DNA from: an uncultured Lachnospiraceae bacterium
GTDB lineage: Bacteria; Bacillota_A; Clostridia; Lachnospirales; Lachnospiraceae
Assembly: GCA_902795715.1 (NCBI GenBank)
Contig: CADBME010000050.1
Coordinates: forward strand, 1-15,676
Reading direction: 5' to 3'
Length of the DNA stretch: 15,676 nt
This document shows, piece after piece, positions 1 to 8,200 of the stretch (its first letter is position 1; every line of letters starts with the position of its first letter). Made by a program: the position numbers and the translations under genes. The notes beneath the pieces were generated by a model that was not told the origin of the DNA, did no database searches, and saw nothing but the letters and a program-made list of their open reading frames with translations.

Positions 1-1297
1 AAGGAATAATCGTCACAACATAAGCAAGAGGTTGGGCTTCCTGAATTCCGGCAAGGCCCCTCAGCCTGGCCATGATCAGAAGAAGAGGGATCAGGATCAG
101 ACCGCTGCGCAGGGATGAAATGAGGGAAGCCTGGAAGCGGTGGCCGGTGCTCTGCAGGAGCATTTCCGTGACCATGCCAAAGGGGATGAAGAGAAGTGCG
201 CCGCAGTAGAGCCGGAGAGCTCTTGTCCCGATTCTTATGACATCCGGATCGTCCCGGAAGATTTTTATCAGACTTCCCGACCGGATGATCACCAGAATGC
301 TGATCAGGGTCAGCAGACATTCTGCCATGATGAAAGTGACCTTAAAGGCTTTCCGGACACGGCTGTATTTCCCTGCCCCGTAATTAAAGGAAGAAACGGG
401 TTGGAATCCCTGGCCGATGCCCAGGGCAAAAGAAAAAACAAACATGGTGATTCTGGAGACTATACTCATGGCCGCCACGGCGGCGTCTCCGTAAACGGCA
501 GACTCCCTGTTCAGCAGCATGGTTGCTATGCTGGCCAGGGACTGTCGGATCAGACTGGGAAAGCCGGTTGCACAGATATCGCCGACGACCGACGGCCTCC
601 AGTCCACTCTGCGGATGGATATCTTTGTCTGGGTCCGGCCTTTCAAAAACATGGACAGGAGGATCAGAAAGCTGACGCACTGGCTCAGGGCCGTGGACAG
701 ACCTGCACCTGCGATACCCATGCCAAAGATGAACATGAATATGGGGTCGCCGATTATATTGAGTATGGAGCCGGTAAAAAGTCCGATCATACCCAGGGAA
801 GCCTTGCCTTCATAGCGGAGTATGTTATTTAATACGAAGGAAGTGATCATCAGGGGGCAGGATGCCAGGATAAAAAGCATATAAGTCCGGGCATAGGGGG
901 CAATGGTGTCCGTACTCCCCAGAAGATATACCAGGGGATTGATAAAAAGAATACCGGCAATCAATATTAGAAATCCTGCTAAAAGGGCATAGAAAAATCC
1001 GGTGGAAGCAATTCGGCTTGCCCCATGGTAATCCTTGCTTCCAAGCATCCTTGACAGAATACTTCCGGAACCCTGGCCGAACATGAAACCGATGGCCTGG
1101 ATGATGGCCATCAGACCGAAAACCACACCCACGGCTCCGCTGGCACTGGTGCCCAATTGTCCCACAAAAGCCGTATCGGCCATATTGTAGATACTGGTAA
1201 CCAGCATACTGATTACCGTGGGGACCGACAGAGAGACAATCAGACGAGGGATTGGAGTCTCTGTCATTTTTTTGTATTGTATTTCTCTTACATTCAT
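1..1297 (-). CDS. MATE family efflux transporter (3' end off window)
   Basis: An inner-membrane drug/metabolite:cation antiporter of the MATE family (NorM/DinF/MepA-like), seen by translating the reverse complement. It reads without a stop for 432 codons to the left edge, close to the family's usual 440-460, so only a short C-terminal piece should be missing. The N-terminus begins MNVREIQYKKMTETPIPRL and continues into a helix with SVPTVISMLVTSIYNMADT, followed by AFVGQLG, the conserved first-helix region of MATE proteins. Later landmarks are GQGSGSILSRMLG, LRYEGKASLGM, NIIGDPIFMF and GIGQGFQPVSSFNYGAGKY, all typical of the two six-helix bundles. The start at 1297 was chosen because it is the first in-frame ATG and is preceded by a purine-rich AAGGATGG about seven bases upstream. 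The family is clear; the substrate cannot be read from sequence. It is divergent from the Fe-S genes to its right. Confidence 0.93.
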   Translation of the reverse strand, partial: MNVREIQYKKMTETPIPRLIVSLSVPTVISMLVTSIYNMADTAFVGQLGTSASGAVGVVFGLMAIIQAIGFMFGQGSGSILSRMLGSKDYHGASRIASTGFFYALLAGFLILIAGILFINPLVYLLGSTDTIAPYARTYMLFILASCPLMITSFVLNNILRYEGKASLGMIGLFTGSILNIIGDPIFMFIFGMGIAGAGLSTALSQCVSFLILLSMFLKGRTQTKISIRRVDWRPSVVGDICATGFPSLIRQSLASIATMLLNRESAVYGDAAVAAMSIVSRITMFVFSFALGIGQGFQPVSSFNYGAGKYSRVRKAFKVTFIMAECLLTLISILVIIRSGSLIKIFRDDPDVIRIGTRALRLYCGALLFIPFGMVTEMLLQSTGHRFQASLISSLRSGLILIPLLLIMARLRGLAGIQEAQPLAYVVTIIP

Positions 1298-1478
1298 GGC
1301 TTATACCATCCTTCTTCCTGAACCCTTATCACCGGATCCCCGTCACTCTGACTTCATTCACCGGCTCCCTGCCATTGATCCGGACATACATGGGTCAGCT
1401 GCTGTCTTTTCCCTTTTCGGATAAAGGGAAACAGGAGACAGCCATCTGAAAAATGATTACTGCATACCGGGTGATTCT
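1298..1478 (-). promoter_or_regulatory. Long structured 5' leader of the MATE gene (class unknown)
   Basis: About 180 nt lie between the predicted MATE promoter and its start codon, long for a simple leader. Read on the minus strand, the 5' ATCACCCGG (1475-1467) can pair with CCGGTGAT near the 3' end (1335-1328) with one bulged C, closing the whole leader. The same CCGG can instead join GATCCGG (1338-1332), which pairs perfectly with CCGGATC (1383-1377). A second TCACCGG complement sits at 1358-1364. Between these is a hairpin at 1402-1441 (CTGTC/GACAG plus a TTTCCCTTT/AAAGGGAAA stem). Mutually exclusive pairings are what a riboswitch or attenuator would show, but I recognise no known aptamer signature. 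The plus-strand reading frames here look like chance. Confidence 0.35.
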
Positions 1479-1484
1479 GGACAT

Positions 1485-1513
1485 ATTGTATTACAGTAAA
1501 AAAAAGAAAGCAA
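1485..1513 (-). promoter_or_regulatory. Candidate sigma-A promoter for the MATE gene
   Basis: On the minus strand, -35 TTGCTT (1513-1508) and -10 TACAAT (1490-1485) are separated by exactly 17 nt. The -10 matches consensus at five of six bases and the -35 at three. Transcription would begin near 1478. Confidence 0.5.
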
Positions 1514-1526
1514 GAAAAGAAGATAC

Positions 1527-1538
1527 GAACATATGTTC
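1527..1538. promoter_or_regulatory. LexA (SOS) box-like palindrome
   Basis: A perfect 12-bp palindrome, GAACATATGTTC, preceded by C. It matches the Bacillus-type SOS box CGAACRNRYGTTYC at 13 of 14 positions (only the last base differs). It lies between the -35 elements of the two divergent promoters, roughly 50 bp upstream of each predicted start. LexA operators usually overlap the promoter, so this spacing is atypical, and another dimeric regulator is possible. Confidence 0.5.
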
Positions 1539-1547
1539 ATTTTGTGC

Positions 1548-1576
1548 TTGATTTATTTTTTTCCTTATGATATATT
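1548..1576 (+). promoter_or_regulatory. Candidate sigma-A promoter for the Fe-S assembly genes
   Basis: TTGATT at 1548-1553 and TATATT at 1571-1576 have 17-nt spacing and match consensus at four and five of six bases. Predicted start near 1583, giving a leader of about 55 nt before the ATPase gene. Confidence 0.55.
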
Positions 1577-1638
1577 ATCTACACTTCAATGGAAGTATTT
1601 TTTGATTGACAAAAACAGACAACAGGAGGAATCAACCC

Positions 1639-2403
1639 ATGCTTGAGATAAAGAATCTGTATTTTCAGGTAGATGATGAAGGTCAGGATAAGGAGATCAT
1701 AAAGGATATCAGTCTGACCATTCCTGATGGGAAGCTGGTCGTGATCACCGGCCCCAATGGTGGAGGCAAGTCAACTTTGGCCAGGCTGATTGCGGGAATT
1801 GAGAAGCCGGATTCGGGAAAGATTTACTTTAACGGGGAAGATATTACGGATCTGTCCATTACGGAAAGGGCACGTAAGGGAATCGGATTTGCCTTTCAGC
1901 AGCCGGTCAAGTTTAAGGGAATTCAGGTTCTGGATCTCCTTCGCCTGGCAGCCGGGAGACAGATCAGGATTTCAGACGCCTGTGACTTCCTTGCGGCTGT
2001 CGGCCTCTGTGCAAGAGACTATATCAACCGTGAGGTGAATGACAGCCTGTCCGGCGGAGAACTTAAGCGGATTGAGATTGCCACACTTCTGGCCAAATCA
2101 TCCACCCTGTCGATTTTTGATGAGCCCGAGGCCGGGATTGACCTGTGGAGTTTCCAGAATCTCATTGAGGTTTTCCAGAATATGAGGGAAAACATCAAGG
2201 ACAGTTCCATCCTTATCATTTCTCACCAGGAGAGGATTCTTAATATAGCCGATGAAGTAATTGTTCTCAAGGAGGGACAGCTTACCCAGCAGGGTGGAAG
2301 GGATGAGATCCTTCCGGGCCTGATCGGGACGGCATCTGCTGTGGCCGCCTGCCGGAAAAGCGGTGTAGATCTGGGAAAGTCGGAGAACATCGGCATTAGT
2401 TAA
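1639..2403 (+). CDS. SufC/SmsC-like Fe-S assembly ATPase
   Basis: A cytosolic ABC-type ATPase of the SufC family, 254 residues, that powers Fe-S cluster assembly on a SufB/D-type scaffold rather than membrane transport. Visible motifs are Walker A GPNGGGKST near residue 40, a Q-loop in AFQQPVKFKG, the signature LSGGELKR, Walker B LSIFDEPEAGIDLW and a switch histidine in ISHQER. The SufC hallmark is FDEPEAGID, where ordinary importers usually have DEPTSALD or DEPTNHLD. The start at 1639 was chosen over an upstream in-frame TTG at 1606 because AGGAGGA at 1624-1630 sits eight bases before this ATG, and the extra residues would lie upstream of the conserved N-terminus. The scaffold gene follows 39 bp downstream, so the two are very probably one operon. 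No sufS, sufU or second sufB/D is nearby, which suggests the minimal SMS type; that assignment is inference. Confidence 0.88.
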   Translation: MLEIKNLYFQVDDEGQDKEIIKDISLTIPDGKLVVITGPNGGGKSTLARLIAGIEKPDSGKIYFNGEDITDLSITERARKGIGFAFQQPVKFKGIQVLDLLRLAAGRQIRISDACDFLAAVGLCARDYINREVNDSLSGGELKRIEIATLLAKSSTLSIFDEPEAGIDLWSFQNLIEVFQNMRENIKDSSILIISHQERILNIADEVIVLKEGQLTQQGGRDEILPGLIGTASAVAACRKSGVDLGKSENIGIS

Positions 2404-2442
2404 TCGTGACATTTCAAGAAAAACGTAAGGAGAAACAGAAAA

Positions 2443-3369
2443 ATGATGAAACTTGATGAGATACAGATGAGACTTCTTCGTGAGGTAGCCGATCTCCACA
2501 GTGTGCCGGAGGGCGCTTACAATATACGTTCCAACAGCCAGGCGGTCGGACGGGTTTCCACGGCCAATATTGAGATCAGTCCCAAGGAGAATGTAGCGGG
2601 AATCGATATCCGGATCAAACCCGGAACAAAAAATGAAAGTGTCCACATTCCGGTTGTTATGACCCAGAGCGGCCTGACCGAGCTTGTCTACAATGATTTT
2701 TATATAGGAGAAGACTGTGATGTGACCATAGTAGCCGGCTGCGGTATCGACAACTGCGGGCCCAAGGACTCGGAACATGACGGAGTTCACCGCTTTTTTG
2801 TCGGAAAGAACGCCCATATCCGCTACGTAGAGAAGCACTATGGTTCCGGAGACGGAACCGGCAAGCGGATTCTCAATCCCGGTACGGAAGTTTACATGGA
2901 GGAGGGCAGCCAGGCTGAGATGGAGATGGTACAGATCAAGGGTGTGGACGATACAGAGCGGACCACTACGGCTGAACTGGCAGCGGGAGCCAAGCTCCTT
3001 GTCAGAGAGAGACTGATGACCCACGGGAATCAGAGAGCCATCAGCCGCTATGTTGTCAACCTGAACGGGGAGGGAGCCAGCGCGGACGTGGTATCCAGAT
3101 CCGTGGCCAGGGATGACTCCTATCAGCTCTTCGACGCCAAGATTGCCGGCAATGCGGAGTGCCACGGTCATACTGAGTGCGACTCCATTATCATGGACCA
3201 TGGCAAGGTACTGGCCGTTCCGGGACTGGAAGCCAACAATGTGGACGCGGCCCTGGTTCACGAGGCAGCCATCGGCAAGATCGCAGGGGACCAGATCATC
3301 AAGCTGATGACCCTGGGACTGACGGAAGCGGAAGCCGAAGAACAGATAATCAACGGTTTCCTCAAATAA
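2443..3369 (+). CDS. SufB/SufD-family Fe-S scaffold (SmsB-like)
   Basis: A 308-residue scaffold protein of the SufBD family, partner of the preceding ATPase, on which Fe-S clusters would be built before transfer to apoproteins. It is much shorter than classical SufB (about 470-495) or SufD (about 420) and lacks their long N-terminal region, as in single-scaffold SMS systems. The C-terminal core is clear: a CDSII segment with Cys246, HEAAIGKIAGDQIIKL with His273-Glu274, then LTEAEAEEQIINGFL, the usual family ending. By spacing and flanking residues, Cys246, His273 and Glu274 appear to correspond to E. coli SufB Cys405, His433 and Glu434. Further cysteines are 92, 100, 105 and 240. The start at 2443 has AAGGAG ten bases upstream; ATG 2446 is a possible alternative. 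The family is well supported; the exact SmsB subclass needs a tree. Confidence 0.88.
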   Translation: MMKLDEIQMRLLREVADLHSVPEGAYNIRSNSQAVGRVSTANIEISPKENVAGIDIRIKPGTKNESVHIPVVMTQSGLTELVYNDFYIGEDCDVTIVAGCGIDNCGPKDSEHDGVHRFFVGKNAHIRYVEKHYGSGDGTGKRILNPGTEVYMEEGSQAEMEMVQIKGVDDTERTTTAELAAGAKLLVRERLMTHGNQRAISRYVVNLNGEGASADVVSRSVARDDSYQLFDAKIAGNAECHGHTECDSIIMDHGKVLAVPGLEANNVDAALVHEAAIGKIAGDQIIKLMTLGLTEAEAEEQIINGFLK

Positions 3370-3386
3370 GCTGTCGTAATAACCCT

Positions 3387-3411
3387 GATTATCTGTCTGC
3401 CCACAGATATC
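3387..3411 (+). other. Small intergenic hairpin
   Basis: GATTATCTGT and ACAGATATC pair as a nine-base stem with one bulged T around a six-base loop, just after the scaffold gene. There is no following T-run, so it is not a standard terminator; it may protect the 3' end of the Fe-S transcript or mean nothing. Confidence 0.25.
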
Positions 3412-3470
3412 AGAAAAATAATGAAAAGAGAAACAAAGGATAGACGGACACACGACGGAGGAGATAGAGG

Positions 3471-4250
3471 ATGAAAAGAAGAGTTCGAATAACGGCACTG
3501 TTGATGATTCTTGTATTGTTTTGCCTCCCTGTACAGATTAAAGCAGCCACACCCATCATCCGGGAAACAGAGTCCTGGCCTACGAGCTGCTATTATCATT
3601 ATGACGGAAAAATCGCGGTTTACACCACTTCCAAATACAAAAAAGAAGTGAAAAAAGCCATCAAGCTCCTCAATAAACGCTATAAGGCATTTTACTATAC
3701 AACATCCAAATCGGCCCGGGATGTTCTGATCCGTGATAAGAAGAATCCTCCCGGACGTTCAGTCATTGCCCAGACCTGGCACTATAACGGAACCATCATT
3801 CTCTTTAAAAAGAATATGAAGAGACTGACCAAAAAACAGAGAGTCCTGGCCATAGCCCATGAGCTCGGACATGCTGCCGGCCTGAATCACGCCTCATCCA
3901 GGAAGAGTCTCATGTATGGCTATATCAACCGGATGAAGGCAAAGGGTCTGTCAAAAGCCGATGTAGCGGCTTTGAAAAAAGCAAAAAGTTATGCTGACCA
4001 GCAGAACAGGGAGAGGAAAGACTTTCTTAATGCCTTTTTGATCTTCGAGCGCTACGGGGAAACCATTCCTCTGGGCTATGGGGCATATGTGCTTTCTTTC
4101 CCCGCCCGGGGAACAGTCTATTACTCTTCCGATACCAGGATCCTCCAGGTTTATCAGACCGGCTATATTGCGGCAAAGAATCCAGGCACGGTAAGACTGA
4201 CTGTGGTAAACGCAGGAGTAAAACATGTTTTCAAAATCCGGGTCAGATGA
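3471..4250 (+). CDS. Secreted metzincin (matrixin-like) metalloprotease with Big2-like domain
   Basis: A 259-residue exported zinc protease. Residues 1-26 form a signal peptide: basic MKRRVR, a hydrophobic core, then cleavage around IKA-A. The catalytic motif HELGHAAGLNH (residues 130-140) is the metzincin HExxHxxGxxH with zinc ligands His130, His134, His140 and general base Glu131. It is followed by SLMYG, where Met148 fits the Met-turn. The stretch before it, with VIAQTWHYNGTIIL and LTKKQRVLAIAHE, resembles the matrixin/M10 fold. From about residue 195, a segment with VYYSSDTRILQV, GYIAAKNPGTVRLTVV and FKIRV resembles a bacterial Ig-like (Big2) module. The start has GGAGGAG seven bases upstream. 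It follows the Fe-S pair by about 100 bp, but no functional link is evident. The frame stays open after its TGA into a membrane-anchor-like sequence, listed separately. Substrate unknown. Confidence 0.85.
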   Translation: MKRRVRITALLMILVLFCLPVQIKAATPIIRETESWPTSCYYHYDGKIAVYTTSKYKKEVKKAIKLLNKRYKAFYYTTSKSARDVLIRDKKNPPGRSVIAQTWHYNGTIILFKKNMKRLTKKQRVLAIAHELGHAAGLNHASSRKSLMYGYINRMKAKGLSKADVAALKKAKSYADQQNRERKDFLNAFLIFERYGETIPLGYGAYVLSFPARGTVYYSSDTRILQVYQTGYIAAKNPGTVRLTVVNAGVKHVFKIRVR

Positions 4251-4439
4251 GACCGGATTGTAAAAAGCAGCAGAGGATACTTTGAAGGGAAAATCGGATT
4301 CGGACTGGCCCCTGTGATCACCCCCATAGCCATGATTGTATGCATCTGCGCTGTACTGCGGCGCAGGAATCATGTGCAGGAACAGCTCCAGAGAGAATTG
4401 GAAGCCAGGGGGAAGATATGGAGACCAAGAGACTTATAG
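4251..4439 (+). other. In-frame C-terminal membrane-anchor extension beyond the metzincin TGA
   Basis: Immediately after the metzincin stop (TGA 4248-4250), the same frame stays open for 62 codons to TAG 4437-4439. It encodes a linker (DRIVKSSRGYFEGK), a hydrophobic stretch of about 20 residues (FGLAPVITPIAMIVCICAVL), then RRRN and a charged tail (HVQEQLQRELEARGK). This is the layout of a stop-transfer anchor with a cytoplasmic tail on a secreted protein. No ribosome binding site precedes its own possible starts (GTG 4314, ATG 4332), so a separate gene is unlikely. It may be the cut-off end of an ancestral membrane-anchored protease, a readthrough product, or coincidence. It fills the whole gap up to the HD gene. 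Confidence 0.5.
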
Positions 4440-4460
4440 CAGAATAATGTGGAAAGTGCT

Positions 4461-5048
4461 ATGGAAGAACGATTAAAAAAACAACTGGAATTTGCATTGG
4501 AGATCGATAAGGAAAAAAACATATTCCGACAGACACATTTGTCAGGACATGGAAGAAGAGAGAATGATGCCGAACATGCCTGGCACATGTCCATAATGGC
4601 CTACCTCCTCCGTGAATACGCCAATGAAGAGGTCGATATCGGCAGGGTCATGCTCATGTGTCTGATCCATGATATCGTGGAGATAGAAGCCGGAGACACC
4701 TATGCCTATGACACGGTCAATCTGGCAACTCAAAAAGCCAGGGAAGACCAGGCCAAGGAAAAGATTTTTTCCATCCTGCCTGAGGACCAGAAGAAAGAAC
4801 TGATCGGATTATTCGATGAGTTTGAGGATAATCAGACGCCGGAAGCAAAGTATGCACATGCCATGGACAATCTCCAGCCGCTGATTCTTAATCACAGCAA
4901 CAAGGGAGGAGATTGGAGAGAACACGGGGTGAACTCCGGACAGGTTTACGGACGGCAGTCCAGGACCCGTCTGGGATCCGAAATTCTTTACCAGGCGACA
5001 GATGAAATATTGAAAGAGAATATAAAAAAAGGCTATCTGCCTGAATAG
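4461..5048 (+). CDS. HD-domain phosphohydrolase (YfbR/HDDC2-like)
   Basis: A 195-residue cytosolic metal-dependent phosphohydrolase of the HD superfamily, closest by eye to the HD_3 group that includes YfbR and HDDC2 5'-deoxynucleotidases, which hydrolyse nucleoside 5'-monophosphates. The metal ligands can be seen: His39 in RRENDAEHAWHMS, His70-Asp71 in MCLIHDIVEIEAGD, and Asp136 in AHAMDNLQPL. Length is normal for the group. The ATG at 4461 is preferred; GGAAAG lies only four bases upstream, so initiation may be weak or coupled to upstream translation. A GTG at 4449 would add four residues but has no visible ribosome binding site. It lies 22 bp after the end of the open extension behind the metzincin. 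Substrate is inferred only from the family. Confidence 0.82.
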   Translation: MEERLKKQLEFALEIDKEKNIFRQTHLSGHGRRENDAEHAWHMSIMAYLLREYANEEVDIGRVMLMCLIHDIVEIEAGDTYAYDTVNLATQKAREDQAKEKIFSILPEDQKKELIGLFDEFEDNQTPEAKYAHAMDNLQPLILNHSNKGGDWREHGVNSGQVYGRQSRTRLGSEILYQATDEILKENIKKGYLPE

Positions 5049-5103
5049 ATTCGTGGACTGTTCTCAATGATCCACCTTTAATAAAGTGTTACATATTTAC
5101 TCT

Positions 5104-5162
5104 TTCTATCGTGGTGGCGCGCAAAGAAAATGTCAATGATTAGAAAAAAAGATGCGATAGAA
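5104..5162. repeat. 8-bp inverted repeat upstream of the clostripain promoter
   Basis: TTCTATCG at 5104-5111 and CGATAGAA at 5155-5162 are perfect inverted copies separated by 43 bp. They lie just upstream of a second, longer inverted repeat and could be paired regulator sites. An 8-bp match at this distance could also be chance. Confidence 0.3.
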
Positions 5163-5168
5163 TAATAA

Positions 5169-5242
5169 CTATTATTTGTTAAAATAACAAAAAGTTTATC
5201 ATGAAAAATAGAGAATCAGGTCCAAGTATTAACAAATAATAG
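5169..5242. repeat. 14-bp perfect inverted repeat spanning the clostripain promoter
   Basis: CTATTATTTGTTAA (5169-5182) and TTAACAAATAATAG (5229-5242) are perfect inverted copies separated by 46 bp. The left arm covers the predicted -35; the right arm runs into the ribosome binding site AGGAG (5241-5245). The heptamer TAACAAA also occurs at 5185-5191, so three copies (one inverted) are present. Because the left arm lies upstream of the predicted transcript start, a protein operator or DNA loop is more likely than an RNA hairpin. Confidence 0.5.
5176..5204 (+). promoter_or_regulatory. Candidate sigma-A promoter for the clostripain-like protease
   Basis: TTGTTA (5176-5181) and TATCAT (5199-5204) have 17-nt spacing and match consensus at four and five of six bases. 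Predicted start near 5211 gives a leader of about 40 nt. The region 5049-5168 upstream holds no gene and no clear terminator for the HD gene. Confidence 0.5.
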
Positions 5243-5252
5243 GAGAGTAAAA

Positions 5253-8200
5253 ATGAAATATTTATTACAGAGATTATTAGTATTGATCATGATTGCTGCA
5301 TTGGCGCTAATACCGGTTTCTCGCGTTGTTCGGGCTGATAATACTTCAAAAAGCGGGGGACAGAAAGTTAAGAGGACCATCCTTCTTTATGATTGTGGCG
5401 CCGATCTGGAAACGGATGCCGGTCTGGCAACCTATAACCTGCTGCAGATATTGAATTCTTCTTTTAGTGCAGATGATGATGTCAAGTTCCTGGTCATGAC
5501 CGGCGGATCGCACAAGTGGCAGATTGATAGTAAGTATCTGGTATTTCCTGATGGTGCTGCGTTGCCGAATGATGCTGTTGTTGATTATAATCGGGATAAT
5601 CCGGAGGCTTCAACGCAGCTCAATCCCAAAAGTCAGATCAGTAATGTCTATAATCAGATCTGGGAAGCGAAGGGTATTGATGCTGTTGATGAGAATGGAA
5701 AACCGGATGGGAATGCCGGGAAGCTGGTCCTGCTTGACGGAGACGGCATTACCGGTGCTGAGAATACTGCTGTGAAGTCGGTGAATGAACTTATGTCAGT
5801 GCCGGCAACATTGAAAGCATTTATCAATTACGGCGTGGGTAAATACCCTGCTGAGAAGTACGATCTTATTCTCTGGGATCACGGTGGAGGGCCTAAGGGC
5901 GGATACGGTGTTGATGAGCATTATAATGACTCGGATGACTGGACTCTGCCAAGTATCATGTCTTTTGCAGGAATCGTTGATGCGCTCTCAGATAATGCTG
6001 TTACCAACAATGATGCAGATGGCGATGGCAAAAAGGATACTTTTGATTTCATTGATTTCGATGCCTGTCTTATGAATAGTGTTGAACTCGCTCTTGCCAT
6101 GACAGACTATACAGACTACTATATCGCATCGGCGGATGTAGAACCGGGTTATGGACAGTATTACGGGCCGCGTGCAGACCGTGATGGAAAGCAATATAAA
6201 GGCTGGCTTGACGAGCTGGGTAATCCTGACAATGATGAGAAGTATAACGCACCGGGCGGGACCTATGAATTAGGTAAGGTTATTGTAGATGATTTTTATA
6301 ATTTCTATGAGAAAGAATCCGGCGACGGATATTCTCAGGAAGGTACTTTGGCAATTGTCGATACCGGGAAGCTCTTGAGCTCCCAGTTCGTCAATACACT
6401 TAATGAAATGGCTCGTGTGCTTAAGGAAGAGGCAGCCAACCTCGAAGAGGACGGTCTGCATTTCTATGACGAATTAAAATCCTACTACAATTCCCTTGAA
6501 TACAGTGACGAGCTGTTCGATCTGGGCAATCTTGCGGCCTTACTAAGTGTGGTTAATTCAGAGATATCCGAAAAGAATCTGGATAAGGATGATGATTATT
6601 ACATCAATTGCAACAACTATCATGATATCTCACGAACCATATGCCAGATGCTGAATCCCTCATCTAAAGATACATTTATGTATGCAAGGGGTACTTCCGG
6701 GATCTCCACTAAGGAACTGTATTACAGGACCTTAGATGACCAACTGGGATACGGTTCTCTAGGCTCAAGCGGCATGTCAATTTACTTCCCGGGGACTGAG
6801 ATGACTATGTCCGCGGTAGGTTATTTTAAAGAAATAGATCCTGTGATCGATCGCCTGCCGGATAATGACAAGCGAAAAACACTATTAAAGAACTATGAGG
6901 CCACTGTAGCATACTACAGTATGATCCTCTATTCCGGAAGGATTGTATCTGGTCTGATTAATGATGAAGAAGACGAAATCGAGATAACAAATAAAAACGA
7001 CGTGGATTACCAGATGGTCATGGATCGTATGAAAGGGATTTTCGGCAACTGGGATAATCTGATAGTCCCCTGCATGGGAAAAGCAGGATTGAATGAAGAA
7101 AATATAGACAATTGGTTCCGCGTTTTGATCCCCCAGCAGGTGGAAGAAGCGGTTGATACTAAACAGGTCACCCTTGAGAAATCCGACGGACAGGAGACCG
7201 GAGCTTGCACAATAACCATCAATCAAGCAAAGAAGCACATTATCAACAGTGTAGAAAGAAAAATTTATGTCGAGCTACCTGAACTGGATAAATATATGGC
7301 AGGACTTGATCCCAGAGACAAGGATACTGTTTTGCGTCTGGGAAATCTTGAGGCAGGCTCGGTAAAAGGCAAGCTTGTAAGTCAGCCGGAAGGCAATACC
7401 ATCAGAGATATGATCCGCTGGTACCAAAGCAGCGGCGGAGTGTGGAGTGTGGATCCCCTTGAAAACAAATGGTATGTGGTCAGTGACGCAGATGGAACTG
7501 ATCATGTCGCTTCCATCTATCTGTCAGATGAGGACGGAATTTATGTTCCTGCGCTGGTTGGAACCAATGCAGACGGACCCGAAAAATCCCGTTTGCTTAT
7601 GTTGGAATTCTCCAATGAATCCGACCACAAGATTAGCTCTATATACTACATGAATACAGATACAGGCCCTGTAAGGGTCGAACCGAAAGATCTGGTAAGA
7701 GAAATCACGGTCATGCCCATTCTCTACATCAGGCCAATGATGGGCGATGACTATTATGCCCCCATAAGCAGAACTTCTTTTACCATCTCCGCAGATAATG
7801 CTGCATCCCTTAGTTTGAAATATACGGATATTGACAATATCGGGGATATCGGGGACACGGACGGAGACGGCAAGGTCCTGGATAGTACAATCACCATCAA
7901 GGATCTATATGGCAATGAAAATGTTGTCAGCGATCGTATCCATATCAAAAATGCAAGAATCAAACCTGCAATTCGCACGGGAAAGGAAATTGTTCCGGAA
8001 GTGGTATATCTTGGAGAGACCCTGAAAGAAGGTATCGATTATATATGGGAAAAAGAAAGCTACTGGGATAAGGAAACGGGGACTTTAAAAGAGCCGGATT
8101 TCATTGAGCCGGGAGACTACAAGATCATAATGCGCGGAAAAGGCCGCTTTAGAGGAGCAATGTATGACATTATTTTCAGCATTGTTCTTCCCGAAGATGA

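Noticed and set aside
140..832. 230-codon plus-strand open frame at the left end
   Set aside because: Low-complexity composition of H, D, G and Q with no recognisable motif; the minus strand here encodes a clear MATE transporter.
1568..1580. Fur-like GATA-TAT-TATC palindrome over the Fe-S promoter -10
   Set aside because: Only four bases per arm, and the AT-rich -10 element alone explains it; it falls well short of the Fur consensus.
1606..1638. Upstream TTG start for the SufC-like gene
   Set aside because: The strong AGGAGGA site lies inside this extension and is well spaced for the ATG at 1639.
2098..3498. 466-codon minus-strand open frame opposite the Fe-S genes
   Set aside because: It lies antisense to two well-recognised proteins, has no family-like motifs and no ribosome binding site, and arises from codon usage on the coding strand.
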